A stretch of DNA of 64,000 bases from Gigaspora margarita (Eukaryota; Glomeromycota; Glomeromycetes; Diversisporales; Gigasporaceae), in the NCBI GenBank assembly GCA_009809945.1, contig WTPW01000656.1, positions 88,416 to 152,415 of the forward strand, written 5' to 3'. This document shows, one piece after another, positions 21,906 to 33,461 of the stretch. How positions within the stretch are numbered: the first letter of the stretch is position 1; every line of letters begins with the position of its first letter. Under the pieces are notes generated by a model. The model searched no databases. It worked only from the letters and a program-made list of their open reading frames with translations, and was not told the origin of the DNA. Position numbers and translations under genes: made by a program.

Positions 21906-22380
21906 TTTGCATGACAATAAATTTAGTACACGTAAAATCTATCTAATATACAATATATAGTAAATTGCAAATATCAAGAAAATTATAAGACATAAATATC
22001 GAATAAATGCAAAATCCATCTAATAGTAAATGCCGGATAATAAAGTTTATATTGCATAATTTTTGAATTTATGAATGATGTCATATGATTAAAATACAAG
22101 TTTTTTATTGATTGATATAAATAGTATGTGCATTATTTGTATAATATAAAATTTTTAAAAAGGGTTAGTTAAACGAGAATCAAATTGGTGTGGCCTAACG
22201 AATAATAACTTGAACAAGTGGAAACTTCGTTTTCGCTAATTCCCAATGGATTAGTATATTATTATAACTACCGGTAATAGTAAGTTATATTAGTTGATTA
22301 AATACTCTCATGCAATTTACCAAATCGAAGTAGCACACAACAACTGGATTTATCGATACCACCAAAATAAAGGGACGTCT

Positions 22381-22637
22381 AAAGCGGAGCAGGTTTTATA
22401 ATAATATTTTATCAAATTAGCTTTAGGTTTAGATGCATCATAGATTAAGGTTAGGTAAGGTTTTAGTTATATATAAGCAAAATTGCCTTCCCAACATATT
22501 TAATTAATCCACCAAGATAGGCTTTGACTTCCGTTTTTGATTTTCAGGGGGTTTCGTTTTTTTTCACCGAAGATCATCAAATTCTATAATTTGATTGGTC
22601 AGATGTCACGTGAATTTGCTCCGCTTTAACCGACCCT
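22381..22637. mobile_element. 257-bp MITE, 8-bp TSD CAAAATAA
   Basis: Ends AGGGACGTCTAAAGCGGAGC and the complement of AGGGTCGGTTAAAGCGGAGC. CAAAATAA lies at 22373-22380 and 22638-22645. An 8-bp duplication suggests hAT-type mobilisation. The ends are shared with 11292-11439. Confidence 0.85.
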
Positions 22638-22712
22638 CAAAATAAGGAATTCACTTTTCTATTACTGCATTACTCTTATATAAAATTATAATAGATGTAT
22701 ACTAAAATTCTA

Positions 22713-23400
22713 TTACCAATTTCCAAGTGCAATTGATTTTTGGATTGTTTCTAGATTAAGCGATCCACGCTTTACCATAATCATACTTGAACTTTTAGAG
22801 AATAATCTTTCAGATGGAGCACTTATTGCTGGTATGGCAAGTAAATATAATTTAATCTCGTAATTACGCCTTAGAAGGGGTTTAAAAAAAAAAAATACAA
22901 AAAAAAAATTTAATCTCGTCAATACCTGTAGTGGTAGAGTAAAGTTTTCTAAATACATGATGAAAATGACTACCAAAAGAATTATCATTAAACTTGTACT
23001 ATATTGTTTTTGTATTGGTTATATATATTGATTGGATATTTGGTTGCCCAGGAAATCCATTTATTATCCCAACCTTCTACCTCATAATATTTCTTTCAAA
23101 TCTTGGGTTTAACAAGGTTGTTGCTGCATATACAGGATTATCACTTTTGGAATAATAAAGCTTTAATTTGTTAAGTGCTGATTCGATAGCTTCATTTATT
23201 ATTGCAGGAAAACCTTGCTCTTGCATATCTTCAAGGTCATCTATCATTAAATTATATTATAACAAAAGACATCGTTATATATGATTCACCACATAGTATT
23301 TCCAATATATTTGAAAAAGCTTTTAAAGGCAGATAGACTTGTTTGAACATGTTCCATTCTCCTGGCAAAAGATCAAATTTGACTAGTTTTTTTTTTAAAA
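22713..23400 (-). pseudogene. hAT transposase remnant (C-terminal half)
   Basis: On the minus strand, from 23400 downward, the sequence reads EWNMFKQVYLPLKAFSNIL, CGESYITMSFVII, then SALNKLKLYYSKSDNPVYAA and LLNPRFERNIM, the central and late part of hAT transposases (the ATxxLDPRFK-type region). The hATC dimerisation box follows at 22850-22720: LAIPAISAPSERLFSKSSS and MIMVKRGSLNLETIQK. Stops and shifts separate the blocks. An A-rich insertion with a short duplication (TTTAATCTCG at about 22851-22860 and 22909-22918) splits the last block. No N-terminal BED or catalytic start is seen beyond 23400. hAT enzymes make 8-bp duplications like those of several MITEs here, but nothing links this copy to them. 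Confidence 0.75.
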
Positions 23401-23965
23401 AAATGTATCAGCGTCGATAGCTTACGTGATCACTACCAAAAAATTCGAGTCATTTAGCAAGGACATCGCCGTAAACCACCAGATAACACTGTTATTGCAT
23501 ACTACGCAGCTAATAACTTGTTTAACTGGTGGCGAATTTAATATGTGTCATTTCTGGACCCCGAAGGGGTCAAAAATGAAATATATTAAATTTACAGCAA
23601 GATAATGAATTATTTTATAAATAAGTATTAGTTATTAGTCGTGTCTTAGATGATAACTGATTAATTATTCATCTGCTAAATACTTTTAAGATTTTGTCCT
23701 CCAATCGCTTTAAGATTTTGCTTTCGATTTATTCTTCATAAAACCATACACTTCGTTCTTCGTACTACGTTCCTGTTATATATAAATTTTACAACATAAT
23801 TGGTTAATAGTTTTTTTATTATGACATTGTTACTGAATTTGTCCACCACGCATATCATTATCAATATACGAGGCTATTACTATCTTCCTTTGTTTTAATT
23901 TTACTACGTAAGTCCAGATTTGATAATTGCACTGTATCCAAAAATAAACAGTTCTTTTTTGCATA
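23401..23965. other. Intergenic stretch, no gene seen
   Basis: Mixed AT-rich sequence. A block around CTTCGTACTACGTTCCTG (23754-23775) resembles blocks at 28923-28960 and 61175-61205, suggesting a further dispersed repeat. No coding signal. Confidence 0.4.
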
Positions 23966-24224
23966 TATGGAGTCTTTGCAGTAGAAAGGGCCGATACTGC
24001 AATATAAACAATTTTGAGATAATCAGGTTTGAAAGTTTGATCACATATAAACAGATCAACAATCTGTAGTACTAAAAATAAAATATCTTGACTTTTTATT
24101 ATGCAAACAGGTTATTATTTATAATTGAAAAATGTAGCCCATGCCAAAATTTATTCAAATATAGCAAAAACACGAATTTGATTTTTGGGGCAGTATGGGC
24201 CCTTTCTACTGCAAAGACTCCATA
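23966..24224 (+). mobile_element. MITE family E3, copy 2
   Basis: Ends TATGGAGTCTTTGCAGTAG and its complement. It shares TTTATTATGCAAAC and TTATAATTGAAAAATGT with copies 1 and 3. It lies about 230 bp upstream of the F-box start codon, so it could supply promoter sequence to that gene. Confidence 0.75.
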
Positions 24225-24456
24225 TTGCGTTCTAATTATAAAGTATAATAAAAAACAAAACCTTTTTATTCCTTGCAGTTTACGAGTACCTTTCTAGTTT
24301 CATAATTACTTTTTTTATATATATCTATTTTTTTTATAAATTTTTTAAGGTATAAATCTGCCGGATGAACAATCTGTACAACCAACATTTTTTGATATAA
24401 GACTAGTAACTTGCGTCAAATACGGAACGGTAGATAACTCTGTCCGAATTTTCAAA

Positions 24457-25212
24457 ATGATTCAATCTTTTCCTAACGAACTACAAATTAAAATATTAAC
24501 TAATGTAGTTACTGAAACAAAGTAAGTTTATAAAAATTAAATAATAAATGCTTTCAATAATATGTTATTTATTTCGATTAATTATATGCAATTAGTTTTG
24601 TGCTCTTCGAACTGTTTGCAAAAAGTGGAACATATTTGTTCCTTTAATAATGCACGAAACAGTTATATCCAGGTTAAACTCTGGGTTAAAACTTGAGGTG
24701 AATATATATACTTAAGTTTTTTTTTTTATTATAATAAATTTAATTGACATAAATCATCTTTAAAATAGTTTGATTGGTATGAAGTCAATTGGTCAGAAAA
24801 TTCACCACCAATTTATGATGACCGTACCAAGACTTTTACCTTCATATTTAAACCTATTGATTACTACTCTAGACCAGAAATGTACAATTATGAACAAGTT
24901 ATTCAGTATGATCATACAAGATGTACAGATTATACAATGCTTTATAGTGACAAATCTCAAGTGTGCGTATTAAAGAGGACTAAAGGACAGGCAGTCGTGG
25001 ATTATTTATTAAGACAACATGAAGCGAAACTTGGGATTGAATTCAGTAGTGCTGCTTCACCAACATTTACAAATAATAATAATTTGTGTGAATACAAGTT
25101 TGACACTCAAAATAGTGCACGTTTCAAACGAGAAATTGTCAATTTTGCAGGTAAGAGTATCAGTCACGTAAAGCTTTATAGTCTTACTATTTCAGCTTGG
25201 AAACTTTGCTAG
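24457..25212 (+). pseudogene. F-box gene fragment
   Basis: Exon 1 (ATG 24457 to 24521) encodes MIQSFPNELQIKILTNVV, the first half of an F-box; exon 2 (24596-24697) continues FCALRTVCKKWNIFVPLIM, its second half. F-box proteins carry substrates to SCF ubiquitin ligases through Skp1. Exon 3 (24769-25150) starts FDWYEVNWSENSPPIYDD and continues in a region I do not recognise. Introns have GTAAGT/TAG and GTGAAT/TAG borders. The exon 1/exon 2 joint is out of phase by one base, and the frame stops at TAG 25210-25212, just before a MITE at 25489, so the gene is probably truncated or decayed. The frame is open upstream of the ATG to about 24350, so the start is uncertain. Confidence 0.55.
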
Positions 25213-25746
25213 GTCTTAGATTGTCTTCAAGTTGATGGGTAAGTTTTTTATATGCATATAATTTATAGCTCATAAATGGGAATGAAATGTTAGTGTTTTG
25301 AATTGTGAAATTAATTTAGAATCTAGCAAACTCTAAATTTGTCCCTAATACAACCTATTACCTAATTTTAACGTAACGTACTCCTGTTATTAAATTCATA
25401 AATATAAATTAAATACTCCAAATTCAAGTAAATTTCATTCCCATTTACAACACATATGTAAGTTTATTTATATCTTAAAGCTTTATAATATGGGGTGTTC
25501 CCTTTTAAAAGGGCCCATTTTTACATATATTTTATTTTGAGATAATTGAGTTTAACCGTTTGTTTTGATTTTCGGACTGATCCGGGAATAATCAAATTTC
25601 ACGATTTTAATTGGTTAATTGGAATTGCAAATCTTACGTTTTTGATACTCCTGCACTTACTTTTTTGATACTGATCGACATGAAAATCCCAGTAAAAATA
25701 AGAATTTTCAAAACTTTGAGCGAAGATATCTTGGCATCCATAAGAC

Positions 25747-26393
25747 NNNNNNNNNNNNNNNNNNNNNNNNNNNNNNNNNNNNNNNNNNNNNNNNNNNNNN
25801 NNNNNNNNNNNNNNNNNNNNNNNNNNNNNNNNNNNNNNNNNNNNNNNNNNNNNNNNNNNNNNNNNNNNNNNNNNNNNNNNNNNNNNNNNNNNNNNNNNNN
25901 NNNNNNNNNNNNNNNNNNNNNNNNNNNNNNNNNNNNNNNNNNNNNNNNNNNNNNNNNNNNNNNNNNNNNNNNNNNNNNNNNNNNNNNNNNNNNNNNNNNN
26001 NNNNNNNNNNNNNNNNNNNNNNNNNNNNNNNNNNNNNNNNNNNNNNNNNNNNNNNNNNNNNNNNNNNNNNNNNNNNNNNNNNNNNNNNNNNNNNNNNNNN
26101 NNNNNNNNNNNNNNNNNNNNNNNNNNNNNNNNNNNNNNNNNNNNNNNNNNNNNNNNNNNNNNNNNNNNNNNNNNNNNNNNNNNNNNNNNNNNNNNNNNNN
26201 NNNNNNNNNNNNNNNNNNNNNNNNNNNNNNNNNNNNNNNNNNNNNNNNNNNNNNNNNNNNNNNNNNNNNNNNNNNNNNNNNNNNNNNNNNNNNNNNNNNN
26301 NNNNNNNNNNNNNNNNNNNNNNNNNNNNNNNNNNNNNNNNNNNNNNNNNNNNNNNNNNNNNNNNNNNNNNNNNNNNNNNNNNNNNNNNNNNNN
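25747..26393. other. Assembly gap (647 n)
   Basis: Unbroken run of n. Any open frame across it is an artefact. It falls inside a palindromic element, which is a common cause of assembly failure. Confidence 0.99.
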
Positions 26394-26541
26394 TCTTATT
26401 GGTCAATCATGGGCATATCGATATAAATCGATATTTTTGACCAAATCGATATAAATTTTTGCTAAATCAAATCGATATTTTTCTGGGTGCCTGATCGGTA
26501 GGTGCAAAATCACGTGAACGGTATGTGTCCGGAATTAGTGG

Positions 26542-26906
26542 TAGCTCTCCCACAAAATTTTTACCCCCCACGTGATTTCATCCAATCAAAATTTAGGATC
26601 AGGTGTAACGTGACAGTCAAAACAAATGTGGGTTGTTTTCTAAGTAAAAAACTTACGCGTAAAATTAAAGCTAAAAAAAACGCGTTATAGTTAGGGTTAG
26701 GGTTAGAAGAATATAGCGGCTACTAGTAAAATTTCANGAGGAACTTTTTTACTTAGGACGCAGTAGATGGTTTCCTAATAAAAATTTAGAGCTATCCCTG
26801 TTTTTTTGTAAAAAAGTGTGTTCGCTTCGATTTTTACGTTACACCTGATCCTAAATTTTGATTGGTTGAAATCACGTGGGGGGTAAAAAATTTTGTGGGA
26901 GAGCTA
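26542..26906. mobile_element. 365-bp MITE with long TIRs
   Basis: Inverted ends of about 75 bp begin TAGCTCTCCCACAAAATTT and include CCCCCCACGTGATTTCA and AGGATCAGGTGTAACGT. The interior has GTTAGGGTTAGGGTTAG, CTAGTAAAATTTCA, a T-run and TAGATGGTTTCCTAATAAA, the shared core. Part of the arm (AATCAAATTTAAGATAGGTG) recurs at 56540-56560. Confidence 0.8.
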
Positions 26907-27091
26907 TAGACGTTGGCCATGGACAACTTCATGTAATATTTCTTTTACATTATCTCTATTTTTTATTATGCAAATCGACTTTCATTTATAATTGAAAAAT
27001 GTCAATCATGTCAAAATTTATATAAATATAACGAAAACTCATTTTTCAAAAAAATGTAAAAATGGGCCCTTTTAAAAGGGAACACACCATA

Positions 27092-27670
27092 TATCTAATA
27101 ATCCCAATATTATATTATAGTAATCTTTCGGTGTTAAAAAAGGGATTTCGATATTTTAGTAATGTTAGACCTCTATTAGGTGATTAATTAATTAAATAAT
27201 AGCTTCTAATATTGATATATTCTAAGTTATAATTTTTTTTTTAAAGATTATAACAATGCTCAGTTTAAATTAGTTGTATTCCTTAACTTTGTTAATAAAA
27301 TGAATAGAAAAAATGTGAATGTCAGGGCTAAAAAATTATATTAGATTTTTATTAATTAATTTTTATTCTTTTAGTTTATATTATCTACATATTTTTGAAC
27401 TTTGAACAAAGATATCTCAATAATTGTCTAGTTAATTTAATCTAAAAATAATAAATAAATTTGAACATTGAAAATAAGCAGATAGTATTGTTAAAATACT
27501 AAAAATATTATTTATTGGCCAACTAACTGAAAAACCAAATGTTATACTATATCTTTAAAGAATTGATTTTCAATTCTAAAAATCTCATTATTTTATTAAA
27601 TTAATTATAAAAAAATTAATATTTTAGCTTTAGTAAAGAATCTTTAAAATGATCTGAAATACGGAATGCT

Positions 27671-27722
<52 letters not shown>

Positions 27723-28490
27723 CTTATTCTTCAAATTAATTCTAAATTGTCTATTCTGAAACAATTTCCATAACATTATTTTAGGCAAATATAATGTTGT
27801 TTAATAAAAAATATTCAATGAATATATTTATATTCATGGAGATTTGTGACCGACATCCAGACATTAAAAAAATGAACGAATATTATTTTTGACTAGACCA
27901 GATTAGCTTCCAAGTATAATTCACAAAAATGTAATTTACATTATGGTCAAAGCTCATAAACACAATAGTGATAAATTGTGTGTGGACATAGTAATTTATT
28001 ACACTAAAAAAAAAACTAATTCTGAGTTTTAATTTTGATATTAGAATATTTTGGACAAAACCTCTAGCTATAGTCATACAAATTTTATGAGAAAAATCAT
28101 TTGTTGGTATACAGAAGACTGTTTCAAGTAAAAAAAAAAAGCGAAAAGAACATAAAAGTGCATGTTAATGTAAGTTTACAAGACCATTAAGTTACAAGTC
28201 AGTCAAAATTTAGCTTAGAAAATTTGCTAAACCTTATATTAAGTTCTGTATGATCACTGTTCCATAAAGGTATAGCATTTAATTTATAAAATTTTCTGTA
28301 CCTTCTTTGTTTATATATCATAGAGCATTCACTGCGCTAACATAATTCTAATCCTTCCATTTTAAATTTTTGAAGAAATCTTAGCATTTGCTTGCATATT
28401 AAGTAAATGTAATTGGATGCCATTCTTCACCTCAAAATAATTCTTGTAGTTCTCAAGCCCACTGCTTTAGTATGACGCTTTATCTTGTTA
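27092..28490. other. AT-rich stretch without a gene
   Basis: No coding signal. Contains a 49-bp poly(T) tract at 27672-27720, possibly the tail of a lost minus-strand retroposon. A 64-codon minus-strand frame at 27883-28077 has no recognisable features. Confidence 0.5.
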
Positions 28491-28870
28491 TTTATATAAT
28501 AATGAATTCTTTTACGTTCGTAAATTTTCTTCCGAAATATTATTAAGGGGTTTCAAAGTCAAAATGCAGAAATCTTATTTTAATTGAAATTGTGACTTAT
28601 AAATGATCCGGAAATCTGATCTTTTTTTCAACTTGAACGAAAGTTTTATTTTATATATATATACAGTATTATTTTTTTACGAAGCATGATAACATAATGA
28701 CTAAAGTTTTCGGAATTTAAAAATTTTCTGACTTCATGAAATGGGATTTCCAAACACTCCCATTTCATTTTCGAATTTTAAATTTTTAAAAAACCAATAA
28801 GATTTTTCAAATACTCATTTAATTTCAAATGCGCCATGTATTTGTTAACTTTGAAATCCCATTAAGGGTT
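28491..28870 (+). repeat. Duplicated block, copy 1 of 39714-40540
   Basis: Shares long colinear stretches with 39714-40540: CAACTTGAACGAAAGTTTTA, GAAGCATGATAA, AAATGGGATTTCCAAACACT, TTGTTAACTTTGAAATCCC. GGGGTTTCAAAGT at 28553 and the complementary ACTTTGAAATCCC at 28848-28865 may be ends of a MITE covering most of this block. Copy 2 carries two extra insertions. Confidence 0.7.
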
Positions 28871-30082
28871 TTCAGAATTAAAAAAAAAAAATTAAAAAAT
28901 CATATTTGTATATCATAATACCAGGAGCGGAGTATGAAATACGAAGTATATGGTTTACAGGCAAGTTAGATGGCTTCCGCAATCTTTGGCATCTGATTGG
29001 ATGGTCGTTCCTTGTGATTTTGTGTGCCATGCGTGCTGACGTTTCGTGCTTTTATATTACTATTTATCGCGGTAAGAATTGATATTTAAGGGATTCTGTA
29101 ATGATTCTCGTGCGTGCGAAAAATTGGTGTTCGGTCAACTATAATATGCGGTACTATAAGAATTAATTTTTAACTATTTTTTGGATTTTATGATCAGGAT
29201 AGTGATCAGATAGTGACAGGTTATTTATATTTAATTTAATAGTAAAAAATGTCTTGTAGATTTTCGGATGTCTAGAGCAAATGGCTCTATTTTTCTCAAT
29301 TATTTTAGCGTAAACGATTTTCAAAGCCTTTATGATGAAGTTACGTTATAAAACCTCATTATTTTTACTGTTATACTACAAAATAATTTATTGATGCTGC
29401 ATTTGTTAATTGTTACCCTTTAACATCTCATTGTCCTCTTAAAAACTATTATTATTGTTCTTGCATTACATAACCTTAAAATTAATACCTTATCGACGCC
29501 CTCCCTACATTGTTTAGTAAACTAACTTTTAAATTGATTGCATAATTAATCAGACCAAATTAAGTGATATCCTGACTCGGATCCAAGTGATTCGTAATTT
29601 GATATATTTATTTATTCCTTTCCTTATTTTTTTTATATTATAAATTTTTTTTATTTTTATTTATTTATTTATTTTATTTTATTTAAATTTTTTTTTTTTT
29701 AATATTATAAAAACATGCGCCTTTCACGATGTCTCTTACATTTTTACCAAAATAAATTGTTCAGATCACATGTCATGAGACATTTAATATTGAATATACT
29801 AATACACGTCTTTAGCAATCAATCTACGCTAAGAATTACTTAATTAATAATCGACGCATGAAAATTGAAATGTGGAGAATCAATCCTCATTTACCCCTAG
29901 TTTTCATTAATTTGTTTTTTAAAAAATTGACTTCACTCGTTATGTGGACTTTGGATCTTAGACAAGCTGAGATGTAGATAACGTTGGTAACATGCGATAT
30001 CGAGTCACATCCTGTGTATCGCCAGAATAGTAAGGTTTATAATGGTAAACTCATTATAGAAACTATAATAATCCAAATGCAA
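28871..30082. other. Intergenic stretch, no gene seen
   Basis: 28923-29160 is GC-richer and begins CAGGAGCGGAGTATGAAATA, an end-like word also seen inverted near 32606. 29590-29700 is a TTTA-type low-complexity tract. No coding signal. Confidence 0.45.
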
Positions 30083-31890
30083 CTGACCCATGTTTTCAGA
30101 TTTCATGTAAGCAAAACAAAAATCAACTTTGCGCGGTCTAATTTTAATGAAGCTAACAACTTTAGTAACATACTACGAGACTAAATAGTGAGTATGGTTT
30201 GTAATGATTCTAATGCAAACAATTTAGCCTTAACCATTTACTATGATTATTAGGATAACGGCAAATTCAGTGAGAGAATTTTTACAGTAATCATATGAAA
30301 TCACAACAATATCAATGAAACTCAATCTTACCATGCATTAAGTGTCAAAGAGGTTTGTAATAGTTGTTTTATAGCAATTTATAGTAGAAATTACGATAAT
30401 TCTACTACAGGTACCATTTGTCATTACCAGTATAATGAGTAATTTTTGTGGTGGAATTTTTTTTGATAACTCATGATAGAATTCAATAATATTAGTGCAA
30501 ACTGATATCAAGTAAGTTTATATGACGATTTTTTAATAATTAATGATAGAAATTATGATAACTTTGATACAACTAACTCACCTTTGTGTCATGATAGGAA
30601 TCACAAAATTAATCCAATACAAACAAACTCAGTCTTATTCACATGCTGTATATCACTTAAATAGCACACTTACAATAAGATCATGCAAAAGTTGATTTTT
30701 CATTTTGCATTAACCGCTGACCTATTTTTTTGATTTTTCAAATTTTTTTTTTAGATCCAATTGCGGCAATTATTTTGTCCAATACTATCATCCAGTGTCA
30801 CCTGATAAAGAGTAATTGTTAGATAGGAATAACAGAAAAATATGACTGCTGACCATATTATTAATTCCTTGCCATGCAAAATAAAAAATTAACCATGGTA
30901 GTAAATTTAAAAAAAAAAAATCTGACCAACCAACCCATGTTTTCAGAATCCATGTAAGCAAAATGAAAAATCAACTTTGCATGGCCTATTTTAATGCAAG
31001 CTAACAACTTTAATAACTTACTGCAGGCACTAAATAGTGAGTACATTTTTATAGAATTTTTTTATAAGATCACATGATAGAAACCTTAATAATTCTAATG
31101 CAAACAATTTAATCTTGACCATTTACTATGATTATTAGGATAGCAGCAAATTTGAGAATTTTTATGGTATTCGTGATAAAAATCACAACAGTATCAGTAA
31201 AACTCAAACTTAACTATGCATTAAGTGTAAAGAGGTTTGGAATAGTTTTTATAATAATTTATAGTAGAAATTATGATGATTCCACTACAGGTAACATTTT
31301 GTCATTACCAATATAATGAGTAAGTTTTGTAGTGTAATTTTTTTTTAATAGCTCATGATAGAATCCATTAATTTCAATACAAACTAATATCAAGTAAGTT
31401 CATATAACAATTTTTTTTAATAATTCATGATAGATATTATGATATCTTCGATACAATAACTCACCTTTGTAACTCACAATAGAAATTACAAATTGAATTC
31501 AATAAAACAAACTCAACCTTATTCACATATTTTATAGCAATTTTCACACTTACAATAAGGCCAAGCAAAGTTGATTTTTACTATCAAATTTTTTTTTGAT
31601 TCCAATTGTGCCAACTATTTTTTTTCACTTTTCTCATTTGATGAAAACCTTAATTTCCTGTAATTGTTAGATAGGAATGACAAAAAAAATGGCTGCTGAC
31701 CTAATTTTTGATCCTTACTGTACAAAATGAAAAATTAACATTTAAACCTTATTATTCTATTTACAAATTAAAAAAAAATTCAACTGACTGACCAACCAAC
31801 CCATGCTTTCAAGTTTGCATAGACTAATTTTAATACAATCTATCAACTTTAAAAACATACTGTGGGCCCTAAATAGTATGTTTTGTAAAA
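30083..31890. repeat. ~850-870 bp tandem duplication, two copies plus a partial third
   Basis: The start word CCCATGTTTTCAG (CCCATGCTTTCAA in the third) occurs at about 30087, 30934 and 31800. Between repeats the order of blocks is kept: CAAAATGAAAAATCAACTTT, CATTTACTATGATTATTAGG, TAACATTTTGTCATTACCA, CTCACCTTTGTG, AATTGTTAGATAGGAAT. Divergence is moderate. No gene is recognised; short frames do not persist between copies. Confidence 0.8.
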
Positions 31891-32600
31891 TTTATTTTAC
31901 GAGATTACTAATTTGCTAATTTTTGGAAGCCTTCTATTATTCTAAGAAATTTGATCTCTAGGGGGCAAATATGAAATTGACATAAACATATCCGCCTTAA
32001 CCTGATTGCAAATCAAAGTTGATTACTATAAATAGCCAACTAGTATATCCGGATGATTACAATAGTTAATTCATGTTGTCACAGGCAAAAAGTAATTTCA
32101 ATTATAAAATTATACTATACCACATTTCATGTAACATCTAGCCCCGATGTACTAGGCTTAGCCTTAAGGTGGGTGATTTAGTTATATCATACCATATATT
32201 GCCTGATGCACATGGCATGTTAAAGTCAAATGAGGTAAAATAACATGATTTTGGTTTATTAATGCTTCACAGTTTCTCTAATATTCAGAAAGTATAACAA
32301 GGAAGTTGTTTCGCTCTTCTTAAGAATAATCTTTGGATTATCCATAGTTAAATTCAATAAATATATAATAAACTCAGACTAAATCAATACATAAGCTACT
32401 TTTATACTAAATCATATTAAATCACCATGTTACACCTCTGGCAAACTGCTTTCTTATCATCATTTGCATGACATAAATAAAATATTGTCTATTTCACCCA
32501 TAACAACATATATATATATAAAATCTAATGGGTGTTAAGGAAAAATTGCGTTAGATAATTCTATCTCTACATAATATCTGGCATAATAACATACTGATTT
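31891..32600. other. Intergenic stretch, no gene seen
   Basis: AT-rich with no coding signal and no clear inverted repeats. Confidence 0.4.
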
Positions 32601-32603
32601 CCC

Positions 32604-32643
32604 GCTCCTGGTTTTGCGCAACTACGTTGCGCAGCTACTTATT
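32604..32643. repeat. Single end of the CCTGG MITE family
   Basis: CCTGGTTTTGCGCAACTACG followed by TTGCGCAGCTAC matches the ends of the MITE at 61005-61274. No partner end is seen nearby; CAGGAGCGG at 28923 is a possible but distant one. Confidence 0.5.
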
Positions 32644-32754
32644 TTGTTATTGGAAAATGAAATGGGGGTGTTTAGAGCCCATTTGACTAAATTAGTAAAA
32701 ATTTTTTTATTATGCAGGTCAACAAACTAATTAGTAATGACAAAAGAGTAAATA

Positions 32755-32868
32755 CCGTGTTTTCGTAGAATAACGCGCAGGGGTGCAATTACAATTTAAC
32801 TTGAATTAAGCTTAATTCTGGTCAAAATTCGAAATAACGCTATTGCGCGTTATTCCGCGAAAATACGG
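32755..32868. mobile_element. 114-bp TA-flanked MITE
   Basis: Ends CCGTGTTTTCGTAGAATAAC and the complement of CCGTATTTTCGCGGAATAAC, flanked by TA at 32753-32754 and 32869-32870. Words AATAACGCGC and CGAAATAACGC relate it to 12507-12904. Confidence 0.8.
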
Positions 32869-32876
32869 TAATAAAA

Positions 32877-33245
32877 CATTACTTACTAAACCTTCACTCA
32901 AATTACTTACTGAACATTTGCTCAAATTACTTATTAAACCTTCTCTTAAATTTTTTTTTTTATATAACTTGCTGAACCTTTCTCAAATTACTTACTGAAC
33001 CTTTGCTCAAATTATTTATTAAACCTTCACTTAAGTTATTTTTCTATATAACTTACTAAACCTTTGCTCAAATTACTTACTAAACCTTTGAGCAAATTTC
33101 TTACTAAATCCTTGTTCAAATTATATATATATATATTATAACTTACTAAACCTTCGCTTAAATTATTTTTTTACATTACTTACAAACCTTTGCTTAAATT
33201 ATTTTTTATATAACTTATTAAACTTTTGCTTAGATTTATATATAT
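32877..33245. repeat. ~26-bp minisatellite
   Basis: About a dozen degenerate units of AATTACTTACTAAACCTTTG plus CTCA, some with TATATAACTT in place of AATTACTT. Ends in (TA)n at 33238-33256. Confidence 0.85.
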
Positions 33246-33283
33246 ATATATATATAGCTTAACAAATATTACCAAATATTAAT

Positions 33284-33394
33284 ATGCCTCCAAAGAGCAC
33301 TTTCAAGCAAACTACCAATGATCGAAAACTTGCGATGATGTTTATAATCATTATAACTAAGCAAAAGAACTTAAAAAAAAATCGTTATGTTTAA
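33284..33394 (+). pseudogene. 36-codon scrap resembling a transposase N-terminus
   Basis: The frame starts MPPKSTFKQTTNDRKLAMM and soon turns into isoleucine- and lysine-rich sequence. The first 17 residues recall the start of pogo/Tc1-type transposases, just before the helix-turn-helix. The resemblance is from memory and the scrap is tiny; it may be coincidence. Confidence 0.25.
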
Positions 33395-33461
33395 TTGTTC
33401 TTTCACGTATAGTAAGATATCGATCCAGTTCTTATAAAAAAGTTCGCATATTTGATCACCG

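Larger units (their letters stand above)
25489..27091 (+). mobile_element. MITE family E3, copy 3 (large, with gap and nested MITE)
   Basis: Ends TATGGGGTGTTCCCTTTTAA and the exact complement; pairing extends to about 38 bp. The right part has TTTATTATGCAAAT and TTATAATTGAAAAATGT as in the other copies. It contains the assembly gap and the 365-bp MITE at 26542-26906. Its true length is unknown. Confidence 0.75.

Noticed and set aside
25611-26426. Long open frames on both strands across 25611-26426
   Set aside because: They consist almost wholly of the n gap.
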